From contig CAWDPQ010000009.1 of NCBI GenBank assembly GCA_963804245.1, positions 620,001 to 684,000 of the forward strand: 64,000 bases of DNA, in the 5' to 3' direction. The notes under the pieces are model-generated. The model did no database searches. It saw nothing but the letters and a program-made list of their open reading frames with translations, and was not told the origin of the DNA. How positions within the stretch are numbered: the stretch's first letter is position 1; every line of letters begins with the position of its first letter. The translations under genes and the position numbers were made by a program. The stretch comes from CAWDPQ01 sp963804245 (GTDB lineage: Bacteria > Acidobacteriota > Vicinamibacteria > Vicinamibacterales > 2-12-FULL-66-21). Shown here in pieces: positions 26,089 to 35,195 of the stretch.

Positions 26089-26546
26089 CGTCTGAGGATT
26101 GGGAGGTAACAAAGGGCGCCAATGTAGACGTCGAAGACGGCGCAGCCGATCGAGTACCAGCGCGGGGCGATGCCGGCCGGCAGCAGTCCCGGCCGGTGAG
26201 CCACGTCGACGATGGCATGGGATGCGAAAGCCAGCGCCAGGATGGTCAGGGCCTGGCGGGGATCGCGGACGAGCGTTGTCGCCGCAATCAGGAAGAACCC
26301 GACAGCGATGGCGATATCCGCTCCGGCACCGGGGTTCATTTCGCTCGCCGGACTGGACGCGAAGCCGATGTAGGCTCCGCCCGTCAGCGAGAGCAACAAC
26401 GCGCCAACTTGTGCGAGCCGCAATTCGGCGACGAGCCGATCGGGTGACGCAACGGGAATGAGCGCGGTCTTGATCGTCTGCCAGGTAAAGCCAGCGGCGA
26501 TCGCCAGAAAAGCGATGAGCGCGGTGCGCGACGCTTCCGTCAACAA
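26085..26546 (-). CDS. Four-helix membrane protein of unknown function
   Basis: 153 residues with four hydrophobic helices (residues about 7-25, 45-65, 75-95, 100-120) and a final YLPILRR. No family is recognised with certainty. The start TTG 26546 is supported by a TATACT hexamer six bases upstream and absence of a ribosome-binding site, indicating a leaderless message. The gene is translationally coupled to the downstream MGMT-like gene. Confidence 0.65.
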   Translation of the reverse strand: MLTEASRTALIAFLAIAAGFTWQTIKTALIPVASPDRLVAELRLAQVGALLLSLTGGAYIGFASSPASEMNPGAGADIAIAVGFFLIAATTLVRDPRQALTILALAFASHAIVDVAHRPGLLPAGIAPRWYSIGCAVFDVYIGALCYLPILRR

Positions 26547-26552
26547 CGAGGC

Positions 26553-26558
26553 AGTATA
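26553..26558 (-). promoter_or_regulatory. Putative -10 hexamer (TATACT), leaderless layout
   Basis: On the minus strand TATACT is followed by GCCTCG and the TTG start at 26546. Confidence 0.5.
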
Positions 26559-26579
26559 GCGAAAAACGCAGAAACGCCT

Positions 26580-26700
26580 GAGATCAGGAGATGCTGACGC
26601 AGATCGAGATCGGGAGGATTTTCAACAGGAGATCAGAAGATCAGGAGGGCGTTTTTTTTTCAAAAAACAAAATCACTGATCTCCTGAACTCCTGTGCGAC
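26580..26700. repeat. AGATCAGG-type direct and inverted repeats with a T9/A6 core
   Basis: Repeated AGATCAGGAG words on the left are matched by CTGATCTCCTGA on the right, flanking a run of Ts and then As near 26652-26670. It sits between the promoter of the membrane gene and the 3' end of the HD-GYP gene and probably ends transcription. Confidence 0.5.
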
Positions 26701-26732
26701 TCTGCCTCGGCTTGAGTCGCCTCCTGGTCTCC

Positions 26733-28116
26733 CTAGACCATGAAGTTCAGCGGATCCACGCCGTACGCGGCGGGGTCGAGAGGCGCGACGACGGTGGGCG
26801 GCGGAAGGCCGTGCGCCATGCTTTCGAACAGATTGCGTTCGTAGGGAACATCTGCGCGGGTACCGGACTCGTCGAACAGGACGCGGACGCGCGGTCGATA
26901 GGGGTCAGGGGCGTGCACCTTGAGCACGACCGCGACCTCGCCGGAGCTCAGCTTCACGAGGTTGCCAGGCGGATAAATACCGAGCAGCTGAACGAACCGG
27001 CGCACGAGGTGTTGATCGAATTGTTTGCCGTCGCTGCGCTGGAGAACGGCGAGAATCCGATCCGTCGGAAACGCCTGCTGGTAGGCGCGCTGCGAGCGCA
27101 TCGCATCGTAGACATCGGCGATGCTGCAGAGCACGGTCGCCACGTTCAGCGAGGCCCGCTTGATGCCGAACGGGTAGCCGCTCCCGTCGCGGCGGAGATG
27201 ATGCTCGAAGGCGACGACCGGCGCGAGGATCGGCATCTCGGGCGTGCGACGCAGAATCTCCGCGCCATCCACCGTGTGCTTCCGCATGATCGCGAACTCG
27301 TCGTCGGTCAGCTTGTCGGGCTTGTTGAGAATCTCTTTTGGCGTGCGTACCTTGCCGATGTCGTGCATCAGCGCCGACAGCCCGAACTCGCGCAGCAGAC
27401 GTCCTTCGATGCCGAGCGCGCGCGCCTGGCCCATCGTCAGGATGGACACGTTCACCATGTGCGTGAACGTGTAGTTGTCGTAGTTGCGCATCGCGGTCAA
27501 CGCCATCAGCGCGGTGCGGTTGTGGCTGACGGCATCCGCCAGCCCTTCGACCGTCTGCAGCGCCGCCGGCACGTCCGGCATACCCTCTTCCACCGCGCTG
27601 TCCCAGGCCGTTTCCGCCGCCTGCACGGCACTCGCGTACAACTGGCGGATGGCCGCCATGTCGCTGACGATGCCACCAGTCTGACGCTCGTCCGTGGTGA
27701 TGCGTCCGACACGGATGTGTGGAGACCATTCCGCCATCCGCCCGCACTTCTTCCGGGGTCCTCGCCAGGAGCAGCAGCAGAGCGCGCCAGGACGAGGCGT
27801 CCGCGCCCGGATTGAGCGTCATGGCGCCGATGAAGTGTCGATGCAGCAGGGACGCGAGCTCGGCGATTGCCGGGTCGGGCTTGGCGGGAATGGCGCCGTT
27901 CACGGTCAGACGATCTGAGCCCACCTGCAGGCGAAATGGCCCCCCTTCGCTCAGCCGGGCCGTCGTTTCGGACAGTTTGCTGAGCGAAGCGGCAATGGCC
28001 GGGTGGGCGCCGGGATACAGCGAAACAGCCCGAGCCGCCGCCTTGCACGCTCGCGCGAACTCCGCGAGCCGCGCGGTATCGTCTGCTGGCATGAGAGTGA
28101 CGGCGGGTTGCGGCAT
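26733..28116 (-). CDS. HD-GYP domain protein, frameshifted
   Basis: About 461 residues after repair. ATG 28116 (MPQPAVTLMPADD) is preferred; MPADD at 28092 is an alternative. Residues 1-140 are a helical N-terminal domain of unknown role. From about residue 200 is an HD-GYP domain: the HD pair in ALMHDIGKVRTPKEIL, then HHLRRDGSGYPFG with the GYP motif. Such proteins usually hydrolyse cyclic-di-GMP. A basic C-terminal region of about 80 residues follows. One extra base near 27730-27744 separates the halves (1384 bases, 1 modulo 3). It is divergent from the nucleoside salvage operon; a TAGAAT near 28134-28139 may be its -10 box. Confidence 0.82.
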
Positions 28117-28270
28117 CCCCGACAGAGGTGGCCGGAATTCTAACAAATTCTCGCGTGTTGTCAGCGTATTGCGTGCGGATTCCGCTCAGTGCCTGCTGTC
28201 CTTGGCGAAATTTCCGGGTCGGCGGGGCGTTCTGTGCCGGCGCGATGCTGTGTTACTGTCCGGCTTCTGC

Positions 28271-29587
28271 ATGCGAGCCGTTGACGTCATCAGGAACAAG
28301 AGGAACGGGCGCGCCCTTCAGCGTGCCGAGATCGACTACTTCGTAGCCGGCGTCACCGACGGGACGCTGCCTGACTATCAGGCGTCGGCGTTGCTCATGG
28401 CGATCCTGTGGCGAGGGATGACGCCTGAGGAAACCGCGCAACTCACCGATGCGATGGTGCGATCCGGCACCCGCATGACCTATCCGGAGTTGGACGGAAT
28501 TCCGGTAGACAAGCACAGCACCGGCGGCGTGGGCGACAAGACGTCGCTGATACTGGCGCCGCTGGCCGTCGCCTGTGGCGCGCTGGTCCCCATGATGTCG
28601 GGGCGCGGACTCGGCCACACCGGAGGCACTCTCGACAAGCTCGAGGCGATTCCGGGGTTCCGGACGGCGCTATCGCTGGACGAGCTGCGTGCCTCCCTGA
28701 CCTCGGTCCGTTGCGCGCTCATCGGGCAGACTTCAGACATTGCTCCGGCGGACCGGAAGCTCTACGCGCTGCGCGACGTGACGGGAACCGTGGAAAGCAT
28801 CCCGCTCATTTCCGCATCGATCATGAGCAAGAAGATCGCCGAAGGGATCGGGGGACTGATCCTCGACGTCAAGAGCGGCGCCGGAGCGTTCATGAAGACG
28901 ATCGACGATTCCCGACGGCTCGCCGAGTCGCTCGTCGCCATCGGCAATGCGTCAGGCGTCCGCACCGAGGCGCTCATCACCTCGATGGATGCTCCACTTG
29001 GCCATGCCGTCGGCAACGCGAGCGAAGTCATCGAGTCCATCGAGACGTTGAAAGGCGAGGGCCCCAGCGATCTCGAAAGCCTGTCGGTGGCCCTGGCGGC
29101 GCGAATGCTGATCCTTGCCGGTCTGGCGTCGGCGGACGACGATGCGGAGGGAGATGTGCGGCGGGCCTTGACGTCTGGCGCGGCGCTCGAGGTTTTCCGT
29201 CGCATCATCGAGAACCAGGGTGGTGACCCAGCGGTCATCGACGACTACACCCGTTTGCCGTCCGCCCCGGACGAACACGTGGTTCGCGCCTCGAGCTCGG
29301 GCTACGTGACCGAATTGCAAGCCGAACACATCGGCCGTGCGGCGGTGGCCCTCGGAGCCGGGCGGGCGCGCATCGACGACACGATCGATCATGGTGTCGG
29401 AATCGCGGTTGCCGCCGCGCGTGGCACCGAGGTGAAACAGGGAGATGCGGTATTGATCGTCCGCCACCGCGGCGGGCGTGGTTTGGACGAAGCCCTGCCG
29501 CTGCTCGACGAGGCCATCCTCATCGCCGAAGCACCTGCGGCCGTCCGTCCACTCGTGGTCGAAACGGTGCGGGAGGACAAACCATGA
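28271..29587 (+). CDS. Thymidine/pyrimidine-nucleoside phosphorylase
   Basis: 438 residues, matching DeoA and Pdp. From ATG 28271: MRAVDVIRNKRNGRALQ, then DKHSTGGVGDKTSLILAP (phosphate loop and signature), SGRGLGHTGGTLDKLEAI and DVKSGAGAFMKT. It splits pyrimidine nucleosides to base and (deoxy)ribose-1-phosphate. The stop overlaps the start of the nucleoside transporter gene (ATGA), and the operon continues with purine nucleoside phosphorylase and cytidine deaminase. Whether it prefers thymidine or accepts uridine cannot be told from the sequence. Confidence 0.95.
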   Translation: MRAVDVIRNKRNGRALQRAEIDYFVAGVTDGTLPDYQASALLMAILWRGMTPEETAQLTDAMVRSGTRMTYPELDGIPVDKHSTGGVGDKTSLILAPLAVACGALVPMMSGRGLGHTGGTLDKLEAIPGFRTALSLDELRASLTSVRCALIGQTSDIAPADRKLYALRDVTGTVESIPLISASIMSKKIAEGIGGLILDVKSGAGAFMKTIDDSRRLAESLVAIGNASGVRTEALITSMDAPLGHAVGNASEVIESIETLKGEGPSDLESLSVALAARMLILAGLASADDDAEGDVRRALTSGAALEVFRRIIENQGGDPAVIDDYTRLPSAPDEHVVRASSSGYVTELQAEHIGRAAVALGAGRARIDDTIDHGVGIAVAAARGTEVKQGDAVLIVRHRGGRGLDEALPLLDEAILIAEAPAAVRPLVVETVREDKP

Positions 29588-30954
29588 CGATTGTCGAGGG
29601 CGAGGTTCCTCGCGTGCCGCCGCGGCGCGTTCCCTACGACGCACGCGACGCGGCGATGCTCGGCGGCGCCTTCGTGGTGGCCGCCGTCATTGCCGCGATT
29701 GCGACGTTCGGCGGACTGCCACGGTTGCAGCCGCTCGTCGGTCTGATCGTGATCCTCGGGCTGGCATTCGCGCTGTCGGCGAACCGCCGCGCCATCGATC
29801 GCCGCACCGTCGCCTGGGGTCTGGCGCTCCAGATGCTGTTCGCCCTGCTCGTCCTCAAGACAACGGCGGGGCAGCGGCTGTTCCAGACATTGGGGGCGGC
29901 CATCAATCGGCTGCTCGACTTCGCCTTCGTCGGCTCGAGCATGGTGTTCGGGCCCCTCGGTGACAAGGAAGTCTGGCCGCGGATCATGCGGCAGGTGCTC
30001 GGAGAGGAAGGTGCGCGCTACTCGGTCATCTTCGCCTTTCAGGTTCTTCCGACCATCATCTTCATCGCCGCGCTGTTCGCCGTCCTCTATTACTTCGGGG
30101 TCATGCAGATCGTCGTGCGTGTGTTTGCGATCGTCATGCGGCGGGTCATGCGAGCGTCCGGCGCCGAGTCGCTCAACGTGGCCGCCAGCATCTTCATGGG
30201 TCAGACCGAGGCGCCCTTGACCATCCGTCCCTACCTGCCGCGGATGACCGAGTCGGAGCTGATGACCGTCATGACGGCGGGGATGGCCCACATTTCCGGC
30301 GGCATCATGGCCGCATACATCCTGTTCGGGATCGAAGCGCAGCATCTTCTGACCGCGGTGATCATGACCGCGCCGGGCACGCTGATGATGGCCAAGATCT
30401 TCGTTCCGGAAACGGAGGTGTCCGAGACCATGGGGACGGTGCGCCTCGAGATCGAGCGCACCGACGTCAACGTCATCGATGCGGCGGGGCGCGGTACCAG
30501 CGAGGGCCTCGCGCTCGCGCTCAACGTCGGCGCCATGCTGATCTCATTCATGGCGCTCGTCGCGCTGGTCAACGCCCTGCTCGGGCTCGTCGGGCTCAGC
30601 CTTCAGCAGATCTTCGGCTGGGGCTTCGCACCGGTGGCCTGGGCGATGGGGGTTCCGTGGCGTGATGCACCCGTGATCGGCAACCTGCTCGGCACGCGCA
30701 TGGCGCTCAACGAATTCATCGCCTACTCGCAGCTGGGCCAGTTGAAGTCCCAGCTCGACCCGCGCTCGTTCACGATTGCGACGTTCGCGCTGTGCGGCTT
30801 CGCCAATTTCAGTTCCATTGGCATCCAGATTGGCGGTATCGGGGCGCTGGCGCCGTCGCGGCGGCACGATCTCGCCCGACTGGGATTCCGCGCCATGCTG
30901 GCGGGAACGCTCGCGAACTTCGTGACCGCGACCATCGCCGGATTCCTGCTGTGA
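29584..30954 (+). CDS. Concentrative nucleoside transporter (CNT/NupC family)
   Basis: 456 residues with about eleven membrane segments. Family motifs are visible: SIFMGQTEAPLTIRPYLPRMT, SGGIMAAYILFGIE, GTRMALNEFIAYSQL and the C-terminal SSIGIQIGGIGALAPSRR. It couples nucleoside uptake to sodium or protons. It overlaps the phosphorylases on both sides by four bases (ATGA at the start, GTGA at the end), so transport and breakdown are made together. Confidence 0.93.
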   Translation: MTIVEGEVPRVPPRRVPYDARDAAMLGGAFVVAAVIAAIATFGGLPRLQPLVGLIVILGLAFALSANRRAIDRRTVAWGLALQMLFALLVLKTTAGQRLFQTLGAAINRLLDFAFVGSSMVFGPLGDKEVWPRIMRQVLGEEGARYSVIFAFQVLPTIIFIAALFAVLYYFGVMQIVVRVFAIVMRRVMRASGAESLNVAASIFMGQTEAPLTIRPYLPRMTESELMTVMTAGMAHISGGIMAAYILFGIEAQHLLTAVIMTAPGTLMMAKIFVPETEVSETMGTVRLEIERTDVNVIDAAGRGTSEGLALALNVGAMLISFMALVALVNALLGLVGLSLQQIFGWGFAPVAWAMGVPWRDAPVIGNLLGTRMALNEFIAYSQLGQLKSQLDPRSFTIATFALCGFANFSSIGIQIGGIGALAPSRRHDLARLGFRAMLAGTLANFVTATIAGFLL

Positions 30955-31784
30955 CGGGCCGACTCGACGATTACGCCGCGCGGGTCGAGCAGACCGCCGG
31001 CTGGCTCAGGGAGCGAATCGGCGGCGCTCCCGATGTCGCCGTCGTTCTGGGATCAGGCCTCGGCGACTTCGCAGACACGCTCGGCGCTCCGAACGTCTTT
31101 CCCTACGGTGATATTCCCAACTGGCCGGCGTCGGCCGTGGTCGGTCATGCCGGGAAGCTGGCGATCGGCACGCTCAAAGGACGGCGGGTTGCGGCGCTGT
31201 CAGGCCGCGTGCACTTCTACGAAGGGCACGACATGCGCACGGTGACGTTTGCCACTCGCGCCGTCGCACGCCTCGGTGTACCAACGCTCATCCTCACCAA
31301 CGCGGCGGGCGGGATCAATCTCGCGTTCAAGCCGGGCACGCTCATGGTGATGGACGATCACATCAATTTGCTGGGAACCAACCCGCTCGTCGGTCCAAAC
31401 GACGACAGATTCGGTCCGCGCTTTCCAGACATGACGATGGTGTATTCGAAGCGGCTGCGGGATCTGGCGGACGACGCCGCGAAGGAGAGCGGCCTCGGTC
31501 TCGCACACGGCGTGTACGCCGCCGTCCACGGTCCCAGCTACGAGACGCCGGCGGAAATTCGCTATCTTCGAACGATCGGTGCGGACGTCGTCGGCATGTC
31601 GACCGTGCCGGAAGCGATTGTCGCGCGCCACATGGGGCTCGAGGTGCTCGGCATTTCCTGCATTACGAACCCGGCGGCTGGAGTCCTGCCGAAGCCGCTC
31701 GTGCACGACGAAGTGATGGAGGTGGCGCGGCGGGTGCGAGGGGAGTTCGCCAACCTGCTCGAGGGGATCATTGGCCGACTCTAA
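30951..31784 (+). CDS. Purine-nucleoside phosphorylase (inosine/guanosine type)
   Basis: 277 residues, trimeric class. GTG 30951 overlaps the stop of the transporter. VVLGSGLGDFADTL is the phosphate-binding loop, LSGRVHFYEGHDM the base of the sugar site, and VHGPSYETPAEIRYLR and GMSTVPEAIVARH the purine-binding region. It converts inosine and guanosine to hypoxanthine/guanine and ribose-1-phosphate. Third gene of the salvage operon. Confidence 0.95.
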   Translation: MTGRLDDYAARVEQTAGWLRERIGGAPDVAVVLGSGLGDFADTLGAPNVFPYGDIPNWPASAVVGHAGKLAIGTLKGRRVAALSGRVHFYEGHDMRTVTFATRAVARLGVPTLILTNAAGGINLAFKPGTLMVMDDHINLLGTNPLVGPNDDRFGPRFPDMTMVYSKRLRDLADDAAKESGLGLAHGVYAAVHGPSYETPAEIRYLRTIGADVVGMSTVPEAIVARHMGLEVLGISCITNPAAGVLPKPLVHDEVMEVARRVRGEFANLLEGIIGRL

Positions 31785-32406
31785 CCGCCGGAAGGCCGAC
31801 CGCTGGTCGGGCGATCGCCGGGGTAAAACGGAACGGCGGTCGGAGGCCGATCGGCGTCGAAAGAAACATCGTCGCAAAGCAGACGTGAAAAGCGATCGGC
31901 CGGAGCGTCGAGACACGCGCGAGAGACGGAACCTGCCCCGCCGCGGTGCGGACAGACGGACCGAAGCGGGCTGGCAGCCCGTGCCAATCGAACAGGCGTT
32001 GCTGATGGACTACCAGCCGGAACAATCGCTTCTCGCCGCCGCCATCGATGCGCGCCGCCACGCTCAAGCGCACTATTCCGGCTTCAAGGTCGGCGCCGCG
32101 CTCGAGAGCTCCGACGGGCGGGTGATCACCGGGTGCAACATCGAGAACGCCACGTACGGGCTGACCCTGTGCGCCGAGCGGGTCGCGCTGGTCAAGGCAC
32201 TCTCCGAAGGCATCACCGTCTTCACGCGCATCGCCGTGGTCGCCGATACGAACGATCCGACGCCGCCGTGCGGTCCGTGCCGTCAGCTGCTGTGGGAGTA
32301 CTGCGGCGACATCGGCGTCATTCTCGGCAACCTGAAAACGACGACGGGACGCCACCGCCTGGCGGCGTTGCTGCCGCTGCCGTTCGACCGGCGATTGCTC
32401 TCCTGA
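31771..32406 (+). CDS. cdd: Cytidine deaminase with a long basic/charged N-terminal extension
   Basis: 211 residues when read from TTG 31771, which has GAGGGG four bases upstream and overlaps the previous gene by 14 bases. The last 130 residues are a normal tetrameric cytidine deaminase: YSGFKVGAALES, GCNIENATYGLTLCAERVAL (zinc ligand Cys134 and catalytic Glu136) and PPCGPCRQLLWEYCG. The first 79 residues are unusual, made of Arg/Lys/Asp/Glu-rich words (RWSGDRRGKTERRSEADRRR). An inner ATG at 32008 (MDYQPEQSLL) would give an ordinary-length enzyme but has no ribosome-binding site. It deaminates cytidine to uridine, completing the salvage operon. Confidence 0.93.
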   Translation: MADSNRRKADRWSGDRRGKTERRSEADRRRKKHRRKADVKSDRPERRDTRERRNLPRRGADRRTEAGWQPVPIEQALLMDYQPEQSLLAAAIDARRHAQAHYSGFKVGAALESSDGRVITGCNIENATYGLTLCAERVALVKALSEGITVFTRIAVVADTNDPTPPCGPCRQLLWEYCGDIGVILGNLKTTTGRHRLAALLPLPFDRRLLS

Positions 32407-32417
32407 CAATCTTTCGT

Positions 32418-32560
32418 GGCTGCCGGCTTAGCCGGAAGGTGGCTTCGTAAACGGTTCGTGGCTTCCGGCTTCAGCCGGAAGATTCAACCGCTGGAGGCTC
32501 TTCCGCCTGAAGGCGGAAGCTACGCAAATTCAAACTGCCTGAAGGCGGAAGCCACGCACT
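32418..32560. repeat. Cluster of four REP-like hairpins
   Basis: Four imperfect copies of a hairpin with GCTT or CTGAAGG core: CCGGCTTAGCCGG, CTTCCGGCTTCAGCCGGAAG, CTTCCGCCTGAAGGCGGAAG and TGCCTGAAGGCGGAAG. Between them is the word CGTGGCTTC. It fills the gap between cytidine deaminase and mtnA and probably ends or weakens transcription. Confidence 0.75.
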
Positions 32561-32567
32561 TCATCTA

Positions 32568-32573
32568 TAGAAT
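32568..32573 (+). promoter_or_regulatory. Putative -10 hexamer (TAGAAT), leaderless layout
   Basis: TAGAAT, then six bases (AAAGAC), then ATG 32580. No ribosome-binding site is present. The -35 region would fall inside the last REP-like hairpin. Confidence 0.5.
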
Positions 32574-32579
32574 AAAGAC

Positions 32580-33639
32580 ATGCTTCCGACAATCGACTGG
32601 CAGGGCGACGTGATCGTAATGGTCGATCAGCGCAAGTTGCCGGCACAGGAGGTCTACGTCCGCTGCCGCACGGCGCAAGAGGTCGCACGCGCGATCCGCA
32701 CGATGGTGATTCGCGGCGCACCGGCGATTGGCGTGGCCGCGGCCATGGGCATCGCCCTCGGCATGCGCAAGAGCACGGCGAAGGGTACGCGGCAGTACGC
32801 CGTCGACTTTCAGAAGACGTGCGACATGATGGCGTCGACGCGACCCACCGCGGTCAATCTGTTCTGGGCAATCGAGCGGATGAAGCGGACGTTCGCCGAG
32901 GGCGCGCACGCGGGCGAGTCTCCTGACGAGCTCGCCGGAACGGCTGGAGCGCGAAGCGCGCGCTATTCACGACGAGGACGTGGCGAGCTGCCGGGCCATG
33001 GGCAGCTTCGGCGCAGCGTTGGTCGCGGACGGCTCGCGGGTGCTTACGCACTGCAACGCCGGGGCACTGGCGACGGCCGGCTACGGCTCTGCGCTCGGCG
33101 TGGTGCGCGCGGCCGTCGAGCAGGGCAAACGCATCGCGGTGATTGCCGACGAGACGCGTCCGTTTCTGCAAGGGGCACGGTTGACCGCGTGGGAGCTGGT
33201 GCGCGATGGCATCAGTACCACCGTGATTACCGAAAGCATGGCCGGTCCGCTCATGCGCGCCGGCGACATCGACCTGGTCATCGTCGGCGCCGATCGCATC
33301 GCCGCCAACGGCGACACCGCGAACAAGATCGGCACCTATACCGTGGCGGTGCTCGCGCACGAGCACAAGATCCCGTTCTATGTGGCGGCGCCGCTTTCGA
33401 CAATCGATCTGTCCACACCCGACGGCGACCGGATTCCGATCGAAGAGCGCGACCAGCGGGAAATCACGCATCTCGGATCGGCGCGGCTGACACCGGTGGG
33501 CGTGAAGATTCGCAATCCCGCGTTCGACATCACGCCGCATCGCTACATCGCCGGGATCATTACGGAGAAGGGGATCTTCCAGCCGCCCTACGCCGAGTCG
33601 CTGAAGCGCGCCTTCGACGCTCTGGCGGCCAGGGGATGA
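32580..33639 (+). CDS. mtnA: S-methyl-5-thioribose-1-phosphate isomerase, frameshifted
   Basis: About 353 residues after repair, the usual MtnA length. N-terminal part: MLPTIDWQGDVIVMVDQRKL and RTMVIRGAPAIGVAAAMG. The rest is one frame away: CRAMGSFGAALVADGSRVL, then TTVITESMAGPLM, VIVGADRIAANGDTANKIGT, RNPAFDITPH. One extra G at 32937-32938 explains it (1060 bases, 1 modulo 3). MtnA isomerises methylthioribose-1-phosphate in methionine salvage; the related aIF2B fold makes other substrates possible. The raw frame runs on into tsaD. Stop overlaps ATG of tsaD. Confidence 0.9.
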
Positions 33640-34763
33640 ATCTTCTCGCCATCGAGACGTCGTGCGACGAAACCGCTGCCGCCGTCGTTGTCGAAACCGG
33701 TGACCCTGCGCGTCCGTGGAACGTCCTCTCCAACATCGTGGCGTCGCAGACGGCCATCCATCGTGGCTGGGGTGGCGTCGTTCCTGAGCTCGCATCGCGT
33801 CAGCACGTCAGAGACATCTGCGGCGTCGTGGAAGCGGCGCTGGAGGGGGCGCGCATAGGAATGGCCGATCTGGGCGCGGTGGCGGTGACGCAGGGACCCG
33901 GCCTGGTCGGGTCACTCCTCGTCGGCGTTTCCTTCGCAAAGACACTGGGCTGGGCCAGGAATCTTCCGGTCGTGCCCGTGCACCACCTGGCCGGTCACAT
34001 CGAGTCGCTGACGCTCGCGCACGGTGAGCTGCCGCTGCCGGCGGCGATCCTCGTCGTGTCGGGAGGGCATACGAGCCTCTATCACGTCCCCGCGGCCGGG
34101 ACGTATCAGCTCATCGGGCGGACGCGTGACGATGCCGCGGGCGAAGCGTACGACAAGGTGGCCAAACTGCTTGGGCTGGGCTATCCGGGCGGACCGGCCA
34201 TCGATCGCCTCGCGCCTGAAGGTCGTGACGATGCCTACGCATTCCCGGTCACTCGTTTGACGCACGCGGATCGCAACGCTCCGGATCAAACCGCACCGCC
34301 CGGACTCTTGCCGCCGGATGCGGCGCGGCGTGTGGATTTCAGCTTCAGCGGACTGAAGACCGCCGTGCTGCGGCTGGTGCGCGAGCGGACCGGCGCGCCT
34401 GTTTCCGGGAAAGCGGCGGCGGCCGATGCCGCAGGCGCCACGCTGCCGCGCGGCGACGTGGCGGACATCTGCGCCAGCTTTCAGAAGGTCGTGGTCGAAA
34501 CATTGATCGATCGCACGTTCGAAGCGGCCGGCTGGCTGGGCGCGCGCAGCGTCGGCATCGCCGGCGGCGTGTCGGCGAACAGCCGGCTCCGTGCCGACGC
34601 CCAAGCGCGTGGCCTTCGTCTGGGACTTCCGGTGTTCGTGCCGCCGCTCTCGCTGTCGACCGACAACGCCGCCATGATCGGGGCTGCCGGCTTCCGCATC
34701 CTCCGATCTGAACCAGGGATCGATCTCACGTTCAATGCCGAGGCATCGCTGCCGCTCTCATGA
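33636..34763 (+). CDS. tsaD: tRNA N6-adenosine threonylcarbamoyltransferase TsaD
   Basis: 375 residues. From ATG 33636: MNLLAIETSCDETAAAVVVE, HLAGH (metal-binding His117 and His121), VSGGHTSLYHV, AGEAYDKVAKLLGLGYPGG and GIAGGVSANSRLR. It transfers threonylcarbamoyl onto A37 of ANN-reading tRNAs. It carries an insert (residues about 210-225 and 250-270) rich in Ala and Pro compared with the E. coli protein (337 residues). It is overlapped by four bases with both mtnA and yjbQ. Confidence 0.95.
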   Translation: MNLLAIETSCDETAAAVVVETGDPARPWNVLSNIVASQTAIHRGWGGVVPELASRQHVRDICGVVEAALEGARIGMADLGAVAVTQGPGLVGSLLVGVSFAKTLGWARNLPVVPVHHLAGHIESLTLAHGELPLPAAILVVSGGHTSLYHVPAAGTYQLIGRTRDDAAGEAYDKVAKLLGLGYPGGPAIDRLAPEGRDDAYAFPVTRLTHADRNAPDQTAPPGLLPPDAARRVDFSFSGLKTAVLRLVRERTGAPVSGKAAAADAAGATLPRGDVADICASFQKVVVETLIDRTFEAAGWLGARSVGIAGGVSANSRLRADAQARGLRLGLPVFVPPLSLSTDNAAMIGAAGFRILRSEPGIDLTFNAEASLPLS

Positions 34764-35173
34764 AGGTCTTCACCGACTATCTCTGGTTCAATACGAAATC
34801 ACGGCAGGAATTTCTGCGGATTACCGACGAGGTGGCCGCGATCGTCAAGAAGAGCGGCGTGCAGGAAGGGATGGTGCTCGTCTCGGCGATGCACATCACG
34901 GCCGGTGTCTACGTGAACGACTGGGAGGATGGCCTCATCCATGATTTCCAGGAATGGCTCGAGAAGCTGGCGCCGGCCGGGCTGCCGTACCGTCACCACC
35001 AGACGGGTGAAGACAATGCCGATGCACATCTGAAGCGGACGCTCATGGGACACCAGGTGATGCTCCCGATCACCGGCGGTGCGCTCGACCTCGGGCCATG
35101 GGAACAGGTCTTCTACGCGGAGTTCGACGGGCGGCGGCGCAAGCGGGTCGTCGTCAAGGTTATGGGGATATGA
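34760..35173 (+). CDS. YjbQ family protein (UPF0047, secondary thiamine-phosphate synthase type)
   Basis: 137 residues, the full family length. Signature features: VLVSAMHITAGVYVNDWED, HHQTGEDNADAHLKRTLMGH and the ending WEQVFYAEFDGRRRKRV. Family members carry two His-rich clusters and a thiamine-phosphate synthase-like side activity is reported; the true role is unclear. ATG 34760 overlaps the stop of tsaD. It ends 22 bases before the HD-domain gene. Confidence 0.92.
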   Translation: MKVFTDYLWFNTKSRQEFLRITDEVAAIVKKSGVQEGMVLVSAMHITAGVYVNDWEDGLIHDFQEWLEKLAPAGLPYRHHQTGEDNADAHLKRTLMGHQVMLPITGGALDLGPWEQVFYAEFDGRRRKRVVVKVMGI

Positions 35174-35195
35174 TCCGCTCCCTGAGGAGGGGCGT

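Noticed and set aside
34700..34760. TPP riboswitch before yjbQ
   Set aside because: yjbQ overlaps tsaD by four bases, leaving no room for a leader, and no THI-box sequence is visible.
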